Shown here: one piece after another, positions 55,128-63,371 of the stretch
Numbering within the stretch: the first letter of the stretch is position 1
How the letters are laid out: each line of letters opens with the position of its first letter
NCBI RefSeq assembly: GCF_000092205.1
Contig: NC_014216.1
Span: 62,001 to 126,000 of the forward strand
Length of the DNA: 64,000 nucleotides
Source: Desulfurivibrio alkaliphilus AHT 2
GTDB taxonomy: Bacteria; Desulfobacterota; Desulfobulbia; Desulfobulbales; Desulfurivibrionaceae
Direction: 5' to 3'
Position numbers and translations under genes: made by a program
The notes under the pieces: model-generated
Seen by the model: the letters and a program-made list of their open reading frames with translations, nothing else
Told to the model about the DNA's origin: nothing
Database searches by the model: none

Positions 55128-56303
55128 CTACTTTTGCTGGGCGGCAGCCAGGGCGGCGGCGAAACCAGCGGCGGCGCGGCTGATCACCTCATCTTCCACA
55201 CAGAAAGCCAGGCGGAAGTAGCCCGGCATCCCGAAGCCCCGCCCCGGGACGGCCAGAATCTTCTCTTCGGCCAGCAGCCCCACGAACTCGGCATCATCGG
55301 CCAGGGGTGACTTGGGAAAGAGGTAAAAGGCGCCTTTGGGCGGCACGAACTGGTAGCCGGCCTCCCGCAGTACCTTGCAAAACAGCTCCCGCCGCCGGGT
55401 GTAAATTTCGGTGTCCACCGTTACCCCCTGCAGTTCGGCCACCACCCGCTGCATCAGGGCCGGGGCATTGACAAAGCCCAAAATACGGTTGGCCAGGGTC
55501 ATGGCCCCCATCAGCGGCCCCTTATCGGCAATTTCCGGGTGCACGGCGATGTAGCCGATGCGCTCGCCGGGCAGGGAGAGATCCTTGGAGTAAGAGGAAA
55601 CCACCAGGCTGTGGCGATAAGCCTGGAAGATGCTGGGCACCTCATGGTCGTCGAAGACGATCTTGCGGTAGGGTTCGTCGGCGATCAGGTAAATGGGCTG
55701 CCCGGCTTCCTCCAGGACGGTGGCCAGTCGGGCCAGCTCGTCGGCGCTGTAAATCTGGCCGGTGGGGTTGTTGGGGCTGTTGATGATGATGGCCTTGGTT
55801 TTCGGACCGATGGCCGCTTCGATGGCGGCGATATCCAGGCTGAAGTCCTCCCGGGTGTTGACCACCTTGGCGGTGCCGCCGTGGTTGTCGACGTAGAAGT
55901 TGTACTCCACGAAGAAAGGCGCCAGGATGATCACCTCATCGCCCGGGTCCAGCAGGGCCTTCAAAATAACATTGAGGCCACCGGCGGCCCCCACGGTCAT
56001 CAGGATTTCCTCCTCGCCCAGGGTCATGCCCTGTTCGTTGCCGATTTGTGCGGCCAGGGCGGCCCGCACGAAAGGATAACCGCCGTTGGGCATGTAGCTG
56101 TGACGACCGGGCCCGGCTTCGGCCGCCACTTTTTGCAGGGTGGTGGCAAATTGCGCCGGGGGAGGCAGATCCGGGTTGCCCAGGCTGAAATCAAAGACGT
56201 TGTCGGCGCCGTGGATGCTCTTGAGTTTGGCGCCTTCCTCGAACATCTTGCGAATCCAGGAAGAACGCTCGGCAAAGGCGATCATTTTCTGCGAAATAGC
56301 CAT
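55128..56303 (-). CDS. PLP-dependent class I/II aminotransferase
   Basis: A 391-residue fold-type I enzyme. The PLP Lys lies in SSYSKDLSLPGERIGY, the cofactor-binding Asn in NSPNNPTG, the Asp-containing strand in YLIADEPYRKIVFD, and the substrate Arg in FRLAFCVEDE. It transfers amino groups between amino acids and 2-oxoacids; an AspC-like or branched/aromatic substrate range is most likely. The context with paaK and the liv transporter suggests amino-acid catabolism, but specificity cannot be read. Confidence 0.92.
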   Translation of the reverse strand: MAISQKMIAFAERSSWIRKMFEEGAKLKSIHGADNVFDFSLGNPDLPPPAQFATTLQKVAAEAGPGRHSYMPNGGYPFVRAALAAQIGNEQGMTLGEEEILMTVGAAGGLNVILKALLDPGDEVIILAPFFVEYNFYVDNHGGTAKVVNTREDFSLDIAAIEAAIGPKTKAIIINSPNNPTGQIYSADELARLATVLEEAGQPIYLIADEPYRKIVFDDHEVPSIFQAYRHSLVVSSYSKDLSLPGERIGYIAVHPEIADKGPLMGAMTLANRILGFVNAPALMQRVVAELQGVTVDTEIYTRRRELFCKVLREAGYQFVPPKGAFYLFPKSPLADDAEFVGLLAEEKILAVPGRGFGMPGYFRLAFCVEDEVISRAAAGFAAALAAAQQK

Positions 56304-56356
56304 GTGGGTAATCCTCTATTGAGTTAGCGGTTGAATATAAACCCTGGTACAAGCTT

Positions 56357-56492
56357 GTAACCGTCGGGCAGTGCCCCGGATTGCGGCAAGCAGCCCGGCG
56401 CCGCGTACACCAGTACGCAAGCGGGGCTGATCGCCCGAAGATGCGGTGCTGCTGAACGCTTACCGCAAGGCGGGGTGCTGCCCGACGGTTAC
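56357..56492 (+). repeat. fold-back element, mosaic core copy (136 bp)
   Basis: Outer arms GTAACCGTCGGGCAG and CTGCCCGACGGTTAC are perfectly complementary. Inside, a second right arm ending CTGCTGAACGCTTAC (to 56463) matches other copies but not this copy's left arm. The copy is 29 bp longer than the 107-bp core, consistent with insertion of that foreign segment. The final TTAC supplies the paaK TAA stop (56489-56491). Confidence 0.9.
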
Positions 56493-57787
56493 AGTTGGCG
56501 TTTGTCGATGATTCTCTGGGCCTTGCCCTCGGAGCGTTCCAGGCTCTTTTCTTCCACCAGGCGCACGTTTACCCCGATACCCAGTTCCGAGGCCAGCCGG
56601 TTTTTGATGGTGTCGATGACCTCCCGCTGCTTGCGCATCTCATCGAAAAAGATGGCCTCGGTCACCTCCACCAGCACGGTGATCTTGTCCACCCGGCCTT
56701 CCCGCTCCACCACGATCTGGTAGTGGGGCTTGGTACCCTCGACTTCAAAGAGCACGTTTTCAATCTGCGAGGGGTAGACATTGACCCCCTTGACAATCAG
56801 CATGTCGTCGGTGCGGCCGGTGATCCGTTCCATGCGGCGCAGGGTGCGGCCGCAGGGGCAGGGCTCTTCGATGAGCCGGGTCAAATCGCGGGTGCGGTAG
56901 CGGATCAGGGGAAAGGCTTCCTTGGTGAGGGTGGTGATCACCAGCTCCCCGATCTCGCCCGGGGCCACCGGCTCCAGGGTGTCGGGGTTGATGATCTCGA
57001 CCAGGAAGTGGTCTTCGTTGATGTGCAGGCCGCTACGCTCCTGACATTCGCCGGCCACCCCCGGACCCATGATCTCGGACAGGCCGTAGTTGTCGGTGGC
57101 GATGATGTTGAGCTTGCTTTCAATCTCCCGGCGCATGGCCTCGCTCCAGGGTTCGGCCCCGAACATCCCGTATTTGAGCGAGAAGGCGTTGAGCGGCAGC
57201 CCCAGCTCCTCGATGGTGTCGGCCAGCAGCAGGGCGTAGCTGGGGGTGCAGATCAGGGCGGTGGTGCGGAAATCCTGCATGATCCGGAGCTGCCGCCGGG
57301 TGTTGCCGCTGGAGATGGGAATTACCGAAGCACCCACCAGTTCGGCCCCGTAGTGCAGGCCGAAACCGCCGGTGAAAAGCCCGTAGCCGAAGGCGATCTG
57401 GACCACGTCGTCCTTACCCACCCCGGCGGCGGTGAGCACCCGGGCGGTGAGACTGGACCAGGTTTTGATGTCGTTGCCGGTATAACCCACCACCGTGGCC
57501 TGGCCGGTGGTGCCGGAAGATGAATGCACCCGGACCACGTCGCGCAAAGGTACGGCGAACAGCCCGTAGGGGTAATTATCCCGCAGGTCCTGCTTGACGG
57601 TAAAAGGCAGGGAGCGCAGTTCATCCAGGGAGCGGAAACCGTCGGGGTCGATTTTCAGTTCCTTGAACTTTTGGCGGTAGAACGGCACATGGGTGGCCAC
57701 CCGAAACAGGGTGGCCTGCAGCCGCTCAAGCTGCAATTGCTCCAGTTCATCCCGCTTCATGCACTCCTTGGCTTCATTCCAGTACAT
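56489..57787 (-). CDS. paaK: phenylacetate-CoA ligase
   Basis: A 432-residue adenylate-forming ligase converting arylacetates to their CoA thioesters with ATP. Core motifs are [14 protein letters not shown] (AMP loop), [25 protein letters not shown] and [30 protein letters not shown] six bases before the ATG at 57787 fixes the start; an open extension to 58060 runs through a non-coding palindrome. A second paralogue lies at the right window edge. In anaerobes such ligases follow oxidative decarboxylation of aromatic amino-acid 2-oxoacids. Confidence 0.95.
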   Translation of the reverse strand: MYWNEAKECMKRDELEQLQLERLQATLFRVATHVPFYRQKFKELKIDPDGFRSLDELRSLPFTVKQDLRDNYPYGLFAVPLRDVVRVHSSSGTTGQATVVGYTGNDIKTWSSLTARVLTAAGVGKDDVVQIAFGYGLFTGGFGLHYGAELVGASVIPISSGNTRRQLRIMQDFRTTALICTPSYALLLADTIEELGLPLNAFSLKYGMFGAEPWSEAMRREIESKLNIIATDNYGLSEIMGPGVAGECQERSGLHINEDHFLVEIINPDTLEPVAPGEIGELVITTLTKEAFPLIRYRTRDLTRLIEEPCPCGRTLRRMERITGRTDDMLIVKGVNVYPSQIENVLFEVEGTKPHYQIVVEREGRVDKITVLVEVTEAIFFDEMRKQREVIDTIKNRLASELGIGVNVRLVEEKSLERSEGKAQRIIDKRQL

Positions 57788-57841
57788 GCCTTGTCCTCGC
57801 ATAATGACTTGTTTCTTCGGTATCCAAGCGGTGCCCGTATG

Positions 57842-57975
57842 GGGGTTGGTCGCCTGCCGGGTGGTGCTCATTCTCGGCGGGCATCCTGCCCGCCTCCGAG
57901 GCGGCCGGGGCCTCCGGGCGTCCATGCCCTCCCGGCCCCGGCCGAACCCGCACCACCCGGCAGGCGACCAACCCC
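57842..57975. repeat. 134-bp three-way-junction palindrome upstream of paaK
   Basis: A perfect 25-bp inverted repeat (57842-57866 and 57951-57975, starting GGGGTTGGTCGCCTGCC) encloses two further hairpins. The first is GGCGGGCA-TCC-TGCCCGCC (57876-57894). The second has 11-bp arms CGGCCGGGGCC/GGCCCCGGCCG (57902-57912 and 57934-57944) with an inner GGGCGT/ATGCCC stem. It is unrelated in sequence to the fold-back elements and occurs once here. No direct repeats flank it. Confidence 0.9.
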
Positions 57976-58026
57976 GGAACCCACGACAGGAAATTGCCCT
58001 GGTTATACACTTCATGCGGGGCAGTC

Positions 58027-58136
58027 GTAAAACGTTCGGCAGTGCCGTAGATTCGAGCAAGCAGCACCGGCGATTATAGCAGCGCTATATTGCCGGTGCT
58101 GATCGCTCGAAGATGCGGTGCTGCCGGGCGTTTTAC
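58027..58136 (+). repeat. fold-back element, core-only copy (110 bp)
   Basis: Arms GTAAAACGTTCGGCAG and CTGCCGGGCGTTTTAC pair with two T.G wobbles. The inner stem is TTCGAGC/GCTCGAA, then GCAGCACCGGC/GCCGGTGCTG, with a diverged AT-rich tip. The final TTAC supplies the livF stop (58133-58135). Outside the element the inverted repeat continues for nine bases, GGGGCAGTC/GACTGCCCC, and the right arm of this is livF coding sequence. Confidence 0.92.
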
Positions 58137-58858
58137 GACTGCCCCAGGTCGCGGCCCAGATAAGCTCTCTGCACGTCGCGGTTGGCCAGCAGGGCCTCGG
58201 CCGGGCCTTCCAGGATAATCTTGCCGGTTTCCAGCACATACCCGCGGTCGGCGATTTTCAGGGCCGCCTTGGCGTTCTGTTCGATGAGCAGCACCGTGTT
58301 GCCGTTTTCCCGCATCCTGGTAATGATCTCAAAAATATTTTTAACAATCAAGGGGGCCAGGCCGGTGGAGGGTTCATCGAGCATGATCAGTGAGGGTTGA
58401 GCCATTAAAGCCCGGCCCATGGCCAGCATTTGCTGCTCACCCCCTGAGAGGGTGCCGGCCAGCTGTTCCCGGCGCTCTTGTAACACCGGGAAGAGCTGAT
58501 AAATGTTGTCCAATTCCTGCATAAAGGCCCGGTTGCCCTTTTTGTGCTGGATGTAGCCGCCCATCACCAGATTTTCCTGGACCGTCATGGTGACAAACAC
58601 CTGGCGGCCTTCCGGCACTAAAGAGCAGCCCATGGCCACAATCTTTTCCGGTTTTTCACGGCTGATCTCACGATCCTGGAGCAGAATTTCGCCGGCGCTG
58701 GCCCGTACCAGGCCGGTAATGGTGGAAAGCAGGGTGGTCTTGCCGGCACCGTTGGCGCCGATCAGGGTGACGATTTCGCCCGGGTTGACATGCAGCGAGA
58801 TTCTTTTCAGTACCCGCAGTTTACCGTAGCCGGCTTCCAGGTTGCGGACCTTAAGCAT
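58133..58858 (-). CDS. livF: branched-chain amino acid ABC transporter ATPase LivF
   Basis: A 241-residue ABC ATPase: Walker A GANGAGKTT (about 35), signature LSGGEQQMLAMGRALM, Walker B LIMLDEPSTGLAP and H-loop LIEQN, a LivF hallmark. It drives import through LivHM together with LivG, whose gene it overlaps by 8 bp. It ends LGQS with a TAA contributed by the fold-back repeat. Confidence 0.95.
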   Translation of the reverse strand: MLKVRNLEAGYGKLRVLKRISLHVNPGEIVTLIGANGAGKTTLLSTITGLVRASAGEILLQDREISREKPEKIVAMGCSLVPEGRQVFVTMTVQENLVMGGYIQHKKGNRAFMQELDNIYQLFPVLQERREQLAGTLSGGEQQMLAMGRALMAQPSLIMLDEPSTGLAPLIVKNIFEIITRMRENGNTVLLIEQNAKAALKIADRGYVLETGKIILEGPAEALLANRDVQRAYLGRDLGQS

Positions 58859-59621
58859 CGTCGTCGGCCTCCCCCAGGTAAATCTTGATCACTTCCTGGT
58901 CCTGCTGAATGGCCGCCGGTTCATCTTCGGCGATCTTGCGGCCAAAGGAGAGCACCACGATTTCATGGGATATCTCCATCACCAGCGACATGTCATGTTC
59001 CACCAGCAGTACGGTAATCCCCTGCTGGTTGATCTTGCTGATCAGTCGGCCCACCTCGGCGGTTTCATAGATATTGAGCCCGGCGGCGGGCTCGTCCAGC
59101 AGCAGCAGTTTGGGCTCAAGGGCCAGGGCCCGGGCCATTTCCACCGTCCGCTGCTGGCCGAAAGAAAGGCTGGTGGCCTCGGTGTCGGCCAGGTGGCCGA
59201 CCTCCAGCATCTCCAGCAGGCTCATGCAGTAATCGCGGATCTCGCGCTCTTCCTTTCTGGTGCCGGGCAGGTTCAGCATGCCGGCGATGAAACCGGCGGA
59301 GCTGCGGACATGGCGGCCGATCATCACGTTTTCCAGCGCCGTCATGCCGTGGTAGAGCTTGATGTTCTGGTAGGTGCGACTAATCCCCTGTTCTGCGATC
59401 TGGTAGGGCTTGCTGCCGGTAATGGTCTTACCCTCGAAGCTGACCTGGCCGGAGGTAACCGGCAGGGAACCGGCGATCAGGTTGAAGAGGGTGGTCTTGC
59501 CGGCGCCGTTGGGGCCGATCACCGCCTTGATAATCCCCGGCTCCACCGCGAAACTCACCTCGCTGACCGCGTGCAGGCCGCCGAAGCGTTTACAGAGGTT
59601 GTCTATTTCAAGCAGTGCCAT
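58851..59621 (-). CDS. livG: branched-chain amino acid ABC transporter ATPase LivG
   Basis: A 256-residue ABC ATPase of the LivG type: Walker A GPNGAGKTT, the GISRTYQNIKLYHGMTALENVMIG segment, signature SLSFGQQRTVEMARAL, Walker B LLLLDEPAAGLN and VEHDMSLVM. The signature reads LSFGQ, as is common in LivG. It overlaps livM by 14 bp and livF by 8 bp, showing a tight operon. Confidence 0.95.
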   Translation of the reverse strand: MALLEIDNLCKRFGGLHAVSEVSFAVEPGIIKAVIGPNGAGKTTLFNLIAGSLPVTSGQVSFEGKTITGSKPYQIAEQGISRTYQNIKLYHGMTALENVMIGRHVRSSAGFIAGMLNLPGTRKEEREIRDYCMSLLEMLEVGHLADTEATSLSFGQQRTVEMARALALEPKLLLLDEPAAGLNIYETAEVGRLISKINQQGITVLLVEHDMSLVMEISHEIVVLSFGRKIAEDEPAAIQQDQEVIKIYLGEADDDA

Positions 59622-60714
59622 CTTCTTCTTTCCGGCCTGGCTTGCTCAGTCGGCCCTTGAGGGACGCCGGCAGCAGGAGATCCTTAAGTTGATTAAACAG
59701 GCTGAGTCGCAGCAGACCCTGGGGGGCAAAAAGCATGATGGTGATCAGGATCAGCCCGAACACCGCTTCGTCGTAGGTGCCGAACATGCCCCGCAGCGAC
59801 ATGAAGTTCAGGCCCACCCCCATGGTCAGCGCTCCCCACAGGTTGGCCATGCCGCCCACCGCGACAATGGCCACGTAACGTACCGACTGCATTACCCCGG
59901 CCTCGCTGGGGCCGATGCCGGAGCTGTAATGGGTCATGAAGACTCCGGCCAGGGCGGCCAGAACGGCGCTGAGGATAAAGGTGCGCAGTTTGTAGCTGGC
60001 GGTGTTGATCCCCATGGCGTTGGCCGCTTCCTCCGAGCCATGGATGGCCCGCAGCCCCCGGCCCACCCGGGAGTTAATCAGGTTGAGCAGCAGGAACATG
60101 GTGATGGCCACCAGTACCCAGGCGATATAGTAGTTGCTGACCCGGCTGCCGAAATCGCCGCTGATGCTCAGCCCGGCCAGCAGGGGAAAGGCCGGGACCT
60201 CGAAGATCCCGTCGGCCTCCCCGAAGATCGGGCTGGCCAGTGCCACCCGGTAAATGATGATGCCGAAACCCAGGGTGGCCATGGCCAGGTAGTGGCCCTT
60301 GAGCTTGAGCACCGGCACCCCGATGAGGTAGGCGATAATCATGGTGGCGGCCAGGGCCAGGGCGGCGGCGGCCCAGGGGTGAAAGTGGATGATCTCGCCC
60401 CCGAAGTAGTCCGCCCGGCTCATCAGCAACCCCAGCCGGTCGCTGACCACCAGCAGCGGGTGGTCCAGGTGCAAACTGAAATCGCGGGTGGTAAGCACCG
60501 CCGAGGTGTAACCGCCGATGGCAAAGAAACCGGCATGACCCAGGGAAATCTGCCCGGCGTAACCCAGCAGCAGACACAGGCCGATGATCAGCAGCGAGTA
60601 ATAGCCGGTCATGGTGAGCTGGGTCAGGTAAAACTGGGTGTCCGTCCACAGGGTAAGCTGTTGGATCAGGACCACGGTGGCCAGCAGCAGGCTGATGGGT
60701 AACAGATGCTTCAT
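59608..60714 (-). CDS. livM: branched-chain amino acid ABC transporter permease LivM
   Basis: A 368-residue permease with about ten helices. The family motif GYAGQISLGHAGFFAIGGYTSA lies near residue 52 and the conserved loop GRGLRAIHGSEEAANAMGIN near 220 (EAA-like coupling to the ATPases). It forms the channel with LivH, encoded 5 bp upstream. Confidence 0.95.
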   Translation of the reverse strand: MKHLLPISLLLATVVLIQQLTLWTDTQFYLTQLTMTGYYSLLIIGLCLLLGYAGQISLGHAGFFAIGGYTSAVLTTRDFSLHLDHPLLVVSDRLGLLMSRADYFGGEIIHFHPWAAAALALAATMIIAYLIGVPVLKLKGHYLAMATLGFGIIIYRVALASPIFGEADGIFEVPAFPLLAGLSISGDFGSRVSNYYIAWVLVAITMFLLLNLINSRVGRGLRAIHGSEEAANAMGINTASYKLRTFILSAVLAALAGVFMTHYSSGIGPSEAGVMQSVRYVAIVAVGGMANLWGALTMGVGLNFMSLRGMFGTYDEAVFGLILITIMLFAPQGLLRLSLFNQLKDLLLPASLKGRLSKPGRKEEDGTA

Positions 60715-60718
60715 GGCC

Positions 60719-61609
60719 TTAAAACTCCTTTAACCCGGCCGCGTCCTTGCGCCCGAACAGCCCGTGGGGCCGGATAAAGATGATCAGAAGCAGGATGGTG
60801 ATGGCAATAACGTCCTGGTACGCCAGCGGCACCACGGTGACGCTGAAGGCCTCCAGCAGCCCCAGCAGCAAACCGGCGGCCACCGCCGCCATACTGTTGC
60901 CCAGCCCCCCCAGGATGGCCACGGTAAAGCCCTTGATGGCCAGGCCGGTGCCGATGTCGTACTCGGTGTAAGTGACCGGGCTCATCACCGCCCCGGCCAG
61001 GGCGCCGATGCCGGCCGAGAGCATGAAGGAGAAAGTGACCATGTTCTTGGCACTGATCCCGCACAGGGTGGCGGCGGTGCGGTTGGCGGCGCAGGCCCGC
61101 ATCATCTGGCCGTGCATGGTATAGCGGAAAAAGAGGCTCAGGGCGATCACGATGATGGTGCAGACCCCGATGATCCACAGCACTTGGGGCGAGATCCGGG
61201 CTCCCAGAATCTGGATGGTGGTGATTTCGTCGCCCAGGAAATAGGGCAGCGCCCGCACGCTCTCGCCCCAGATATGGAGTGCGATTTCCCGGATCAGGAT
61301 CGACACCCCGATGGTGATGATGATCATCCTGATTACCGAGGGGCTTTTCAACCAGCGGATAAAGGAGACCTCCACCAGGGCGCCCACCATCATGGTAATC
61401 AGCACCGCCCCGGCAATGGCCAGGGGCAGAGGGAAAAAGGCGTTCAGCGAAATGGAGATCATCCCGCCCAGCATCACGAACTCACCCTGGGCGAAATTGA
61501 TAATCCCGGTGGTGTTGTAGATGATATTGAAGCCGATGGCCACGATGGCATAGATGATGCCATAGGTGATGCCGGCAAAGAAGTATTGAATAAAGAGTTC
61601 GACGGTCAT
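60719..61609 (-). CDS. livH: branched-chain amino acid ABC transporter permease LivH
   Basis: A 296-residue, eight-helix permease. The N-terminal YGIIYAIVAIGFNIIYNTTGIINFAQGEFVMLGG is the LivH signature. The MMRACAANRTAATLCGIS loop is the coupling motif, followed by GGLGNSMAAVAAGLLLGLLEAF. A hairpin terminator sits between livK and livH, so livHMGF may be expressed at a lower level than livK. Confidence 0.95.
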   Translation of the reverse strand: MTVELFIQYFFAGITYGIIYAIVAIGFNIIYNTTGIINFAQGEFVMLGGMISISLNAFFPLPLAIAGAVLITMMVGALVEVSFIRWLKSPSVIRMIIITIGVSILIREIALHIWGESVRALPYFLGDEITTIQILGARISPQVLWIIGVCTIIVIALSLFFRYTMHGQMMRACAANRTAATLCGISAKNMVTFSFMLSAGIGALAGAVMSPVTYTEYDIGTGLAIKGFTVAILGGLGNSMAAVAAGLLLGLLEAFSVTVVPLAYQDVIAITILLLIIFIRPHGLFGRKDAAGLKEF

Positions 61610-61683
61610 GTTTGGTGGTTGGTACCCTGGTGGCCGGTGGCGATGAAAATAGCGGCGGCGAATAGTGCCGGGGCAGGCACAAA

Positions 61684-61725
61684 GCCGCCGCTGCCGGAGG
61701 GAATCAAGACTTCCGGCAGCGGCGC
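61684..61725 (-). terminator. attenuator-like hairpin between livK and livH
   Basis: GCCGCCGCTGCCGGA pairs with TCCGGCAGCGGCGC (14 bp). On the minus strand it is followed by TTTGTG, a weak T tract. It could allow partial read-through from livK into livHMGF. Confidence 0.7.
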
Positions 61726-61743
61726 TTTTGCTATCCGGTTGAT

Positions 61744-62889
61744 TTATTGTTCGAGTTTAACGAACTGGCCGTCTTTTACCGTCAGCATGGAAAAGGCGTC
61801 GATATCCAGGCCGTTGTGGTCGGTGGCCGAAAAGTTGAAAATCCCGCCGGTACCGACAAAACCCTGCATGTTTTCAATGGCGTCGCGGACCGCCTCGCGG
61901 TCGGTGCCGGCCTCTTCGATGGCCCGCACCAGGATATGAAAGGCGTCGTAGGCGTGGCCGCCGAAGGTGGAAACCGGCTCGTTGAAGCGGGCTTCGTAAT
62001 TTTCCTGGTAGGTGACCAGCACCTCTTTTTGCGGGTGATCTGCAGGCAAGACGTCGGCCACCAGCAGGCGCCCGGCGGGGAAGATAATCCCTTCGGCGGC
62101 GCGGCCGGCAGCCTCGACGTAGCGGATATTGCCAAAACCGTGGCTCTGGAAGAGGGGAACCTCCCAGCCGGCCTGGCGCATGTTGCGGGCCAGGATGGCC
62201 TGGGCCGGCACGATGGACCAGTTGACCACCGCTTCCACTTCGCGGTTGGACATCAGCCGGGTGACCAGGGCCGAAAGATCGGTGGCGCGGCTGTCATAAA
62301 CCTCGTTTTCCAGAATTTCAATGCCGTAATCCGGGGCGATCTGGGCGATCTGATTGCGGCCGGCCTGGCCGAAGCCGGTGTTACCGCTGACCACCGCGAT
62401 CTTGCTGATGCCCATGTCGTTCATGGTCTTGAAGATCTGCATGGCGGCAAAGCGATCGTTCTGGGGGGTTTTGAAAACATAACGGGCCAGCGGGTTGACG
62501 ATGGCCTCGGCGGCGGCCAGCGAGATCAGGATGGTGCGGCCGCCCTCGGCGATCTGCTTGATGCGCATGGTCTCGCCGCTGGTGGAGGGGCCGATGATGG
62601 CAAAGACCCGCTGCTCCTCAATGAGCTGGCGGGTAAAAGACATCGCCCGCTCGGGGCTGCCGGCGGAGTCGCGAATGATCAGCTCAACCTTCTTGCCGTT
62701 GATGCCGCCCTGTTCGTTGAGCTCCTCGGCCAGCATCTCCAGGGTCCGGGCCTCGGGGGCGCCCAGAAAGGAGGCGCCGCCGGTAACCGCCAGGATGGCG
62801 CCGATCTTGATGGTTTCGGCCACCGCCGCAACCGCACTGAAGCCCAGCATGGCCAGGGCGATGATGGTGGTCAGCAGCAATTTTTTCAT
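61744..62889 (-). CDS. livK: branched-chain amino acid-binding protein LivK/LivJ-like
   Basis: A 381-residue periplasmic binding protein of type I fold. It has a signal peptide (MKKLLLTTIIALAMLGFSAVAAVAE), then IKIGAILAVTGGASFLGAPEARTLEMLAEELNEQGGINGKKVELIIRDSAGSPERA. GPSTSGETM and GGHAYDAFHILVRAIEEAG are further family motifs. It delivers amino acids (possibly aromatic, given the paaK genes) to LivHM. GGAGGG precedes the ATG. Confidence 0.94.
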   Translation of the reverse strand: MKKLLLTTIIALAMLGFSAVAAVAETIKIGAILAVTGGASFLGAPEARTLEMLAEELNEQGGINGKKVELIIRDSAGSPERAMSFTRQLIEEQRVFAIIGPSTSGETMRIKQIAEGGRTILISLAAAEAIVNPLARYVFKTPQNDRFAAMQIFKTMNDMGISKIAVVSGNTGFGQAGRNQIAQIAPDYGIEILENEVYDSRATDLSALVTRLMSNREVEAVVNWSIVPAQAILARNMRQAGWEVPLFQSHGFGNIRYVEAAGRAAEGIIFPAGRLLVADVLPADHPQKEVLVTYQENYEARFNEPVSTFGGHAYDAFHILVRAIEEAGTDREAVRDAIENMQGFVGTGGIFNFSATDHNGLDIDAFSMLTVKDGQFVKLEQ

Positions 62890-62922
62890 AACTTTCCCTC
62901 CGTTGTTTAATGTTGAAGCGCT

Positions 62923-63354
62923 CTAAAGCTTGTGAACCTCTTCGTCGGACAGCAGTTTGCAACCGTTCTCCTGCAGTACCCGGCAGGCCTTGTCCGGGTC
63001 GTCGAAGCGGAACAGCAGCAGCCCGGTTTCCCCGCTGTGCTGGGTGAAGGCGTACATGTATTCGACGTTGAGCTGGGCCTGCTGCACCACTTTCAAAATC
63101 GAGTCCAGGCTGCCCGGCTGATCGGGTACCGCCACCGCCACTACCTCGGTGATGCCGACGGTAAAGTTATCTTCTTTCAGCGCTTTAGCCGCCTGGTCGG
63201 TATCGCTGACCACCAGCCGCAGGATGCCGAAATCGGCGGTGTCGGCCAGCGACAGGGCCCGGATGTTGATGCCGTGCTTGGCCAGGGTGGCGGTGATATC
63301 GGCCAGCCGGCCGGACTTGTTCTCCAAAAAGATGGTGATCTGGCGAATTTTCAT
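62923..63354 (-). CDS. tandem ACT-domain protein
   Basis: 143 residues with two ACT domains: residues 3-70 (QITIFLENKSGRLADITATLAKHGINIRALSLADTADFGILRLVV) and 71-143 (VVAVAVPDQPGSLDSILKVVQQAQLNVEYMYAFT). There is no catalytic domain, so it is an amino-acid-sensing protein. The same protein is commonly found between paaK and liv genes in anaerobes. GAGGA precedes the ATG. It lies 17 bp after paaK, suggesting a paaK-ACT-liv operon. Confidence 0.92.
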   Translation of the reverse strand: MKIRQITIFLENKSGRLADITATLAKHGINIRALSLADTADFGILRLVVSDTDQAAKALKEDNFTVGITEVVAVAVPDQPGSLDSILKVVQQAQLNVEYMYAFTQHSGETGLLLFRFDDPDKACRVLQENGCKLLSDEEVHKL

Positions 63355-63371
63355 TCCACAGTCCTCCCGGC

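Noticed and set aside
57788-58060. N-terminal extension of paaK through the palindrome
   Set aside because: It adds about 90 residues absent from the family, encoded by inverted repeats. A good ribosome site precedes the ATG at 57787.
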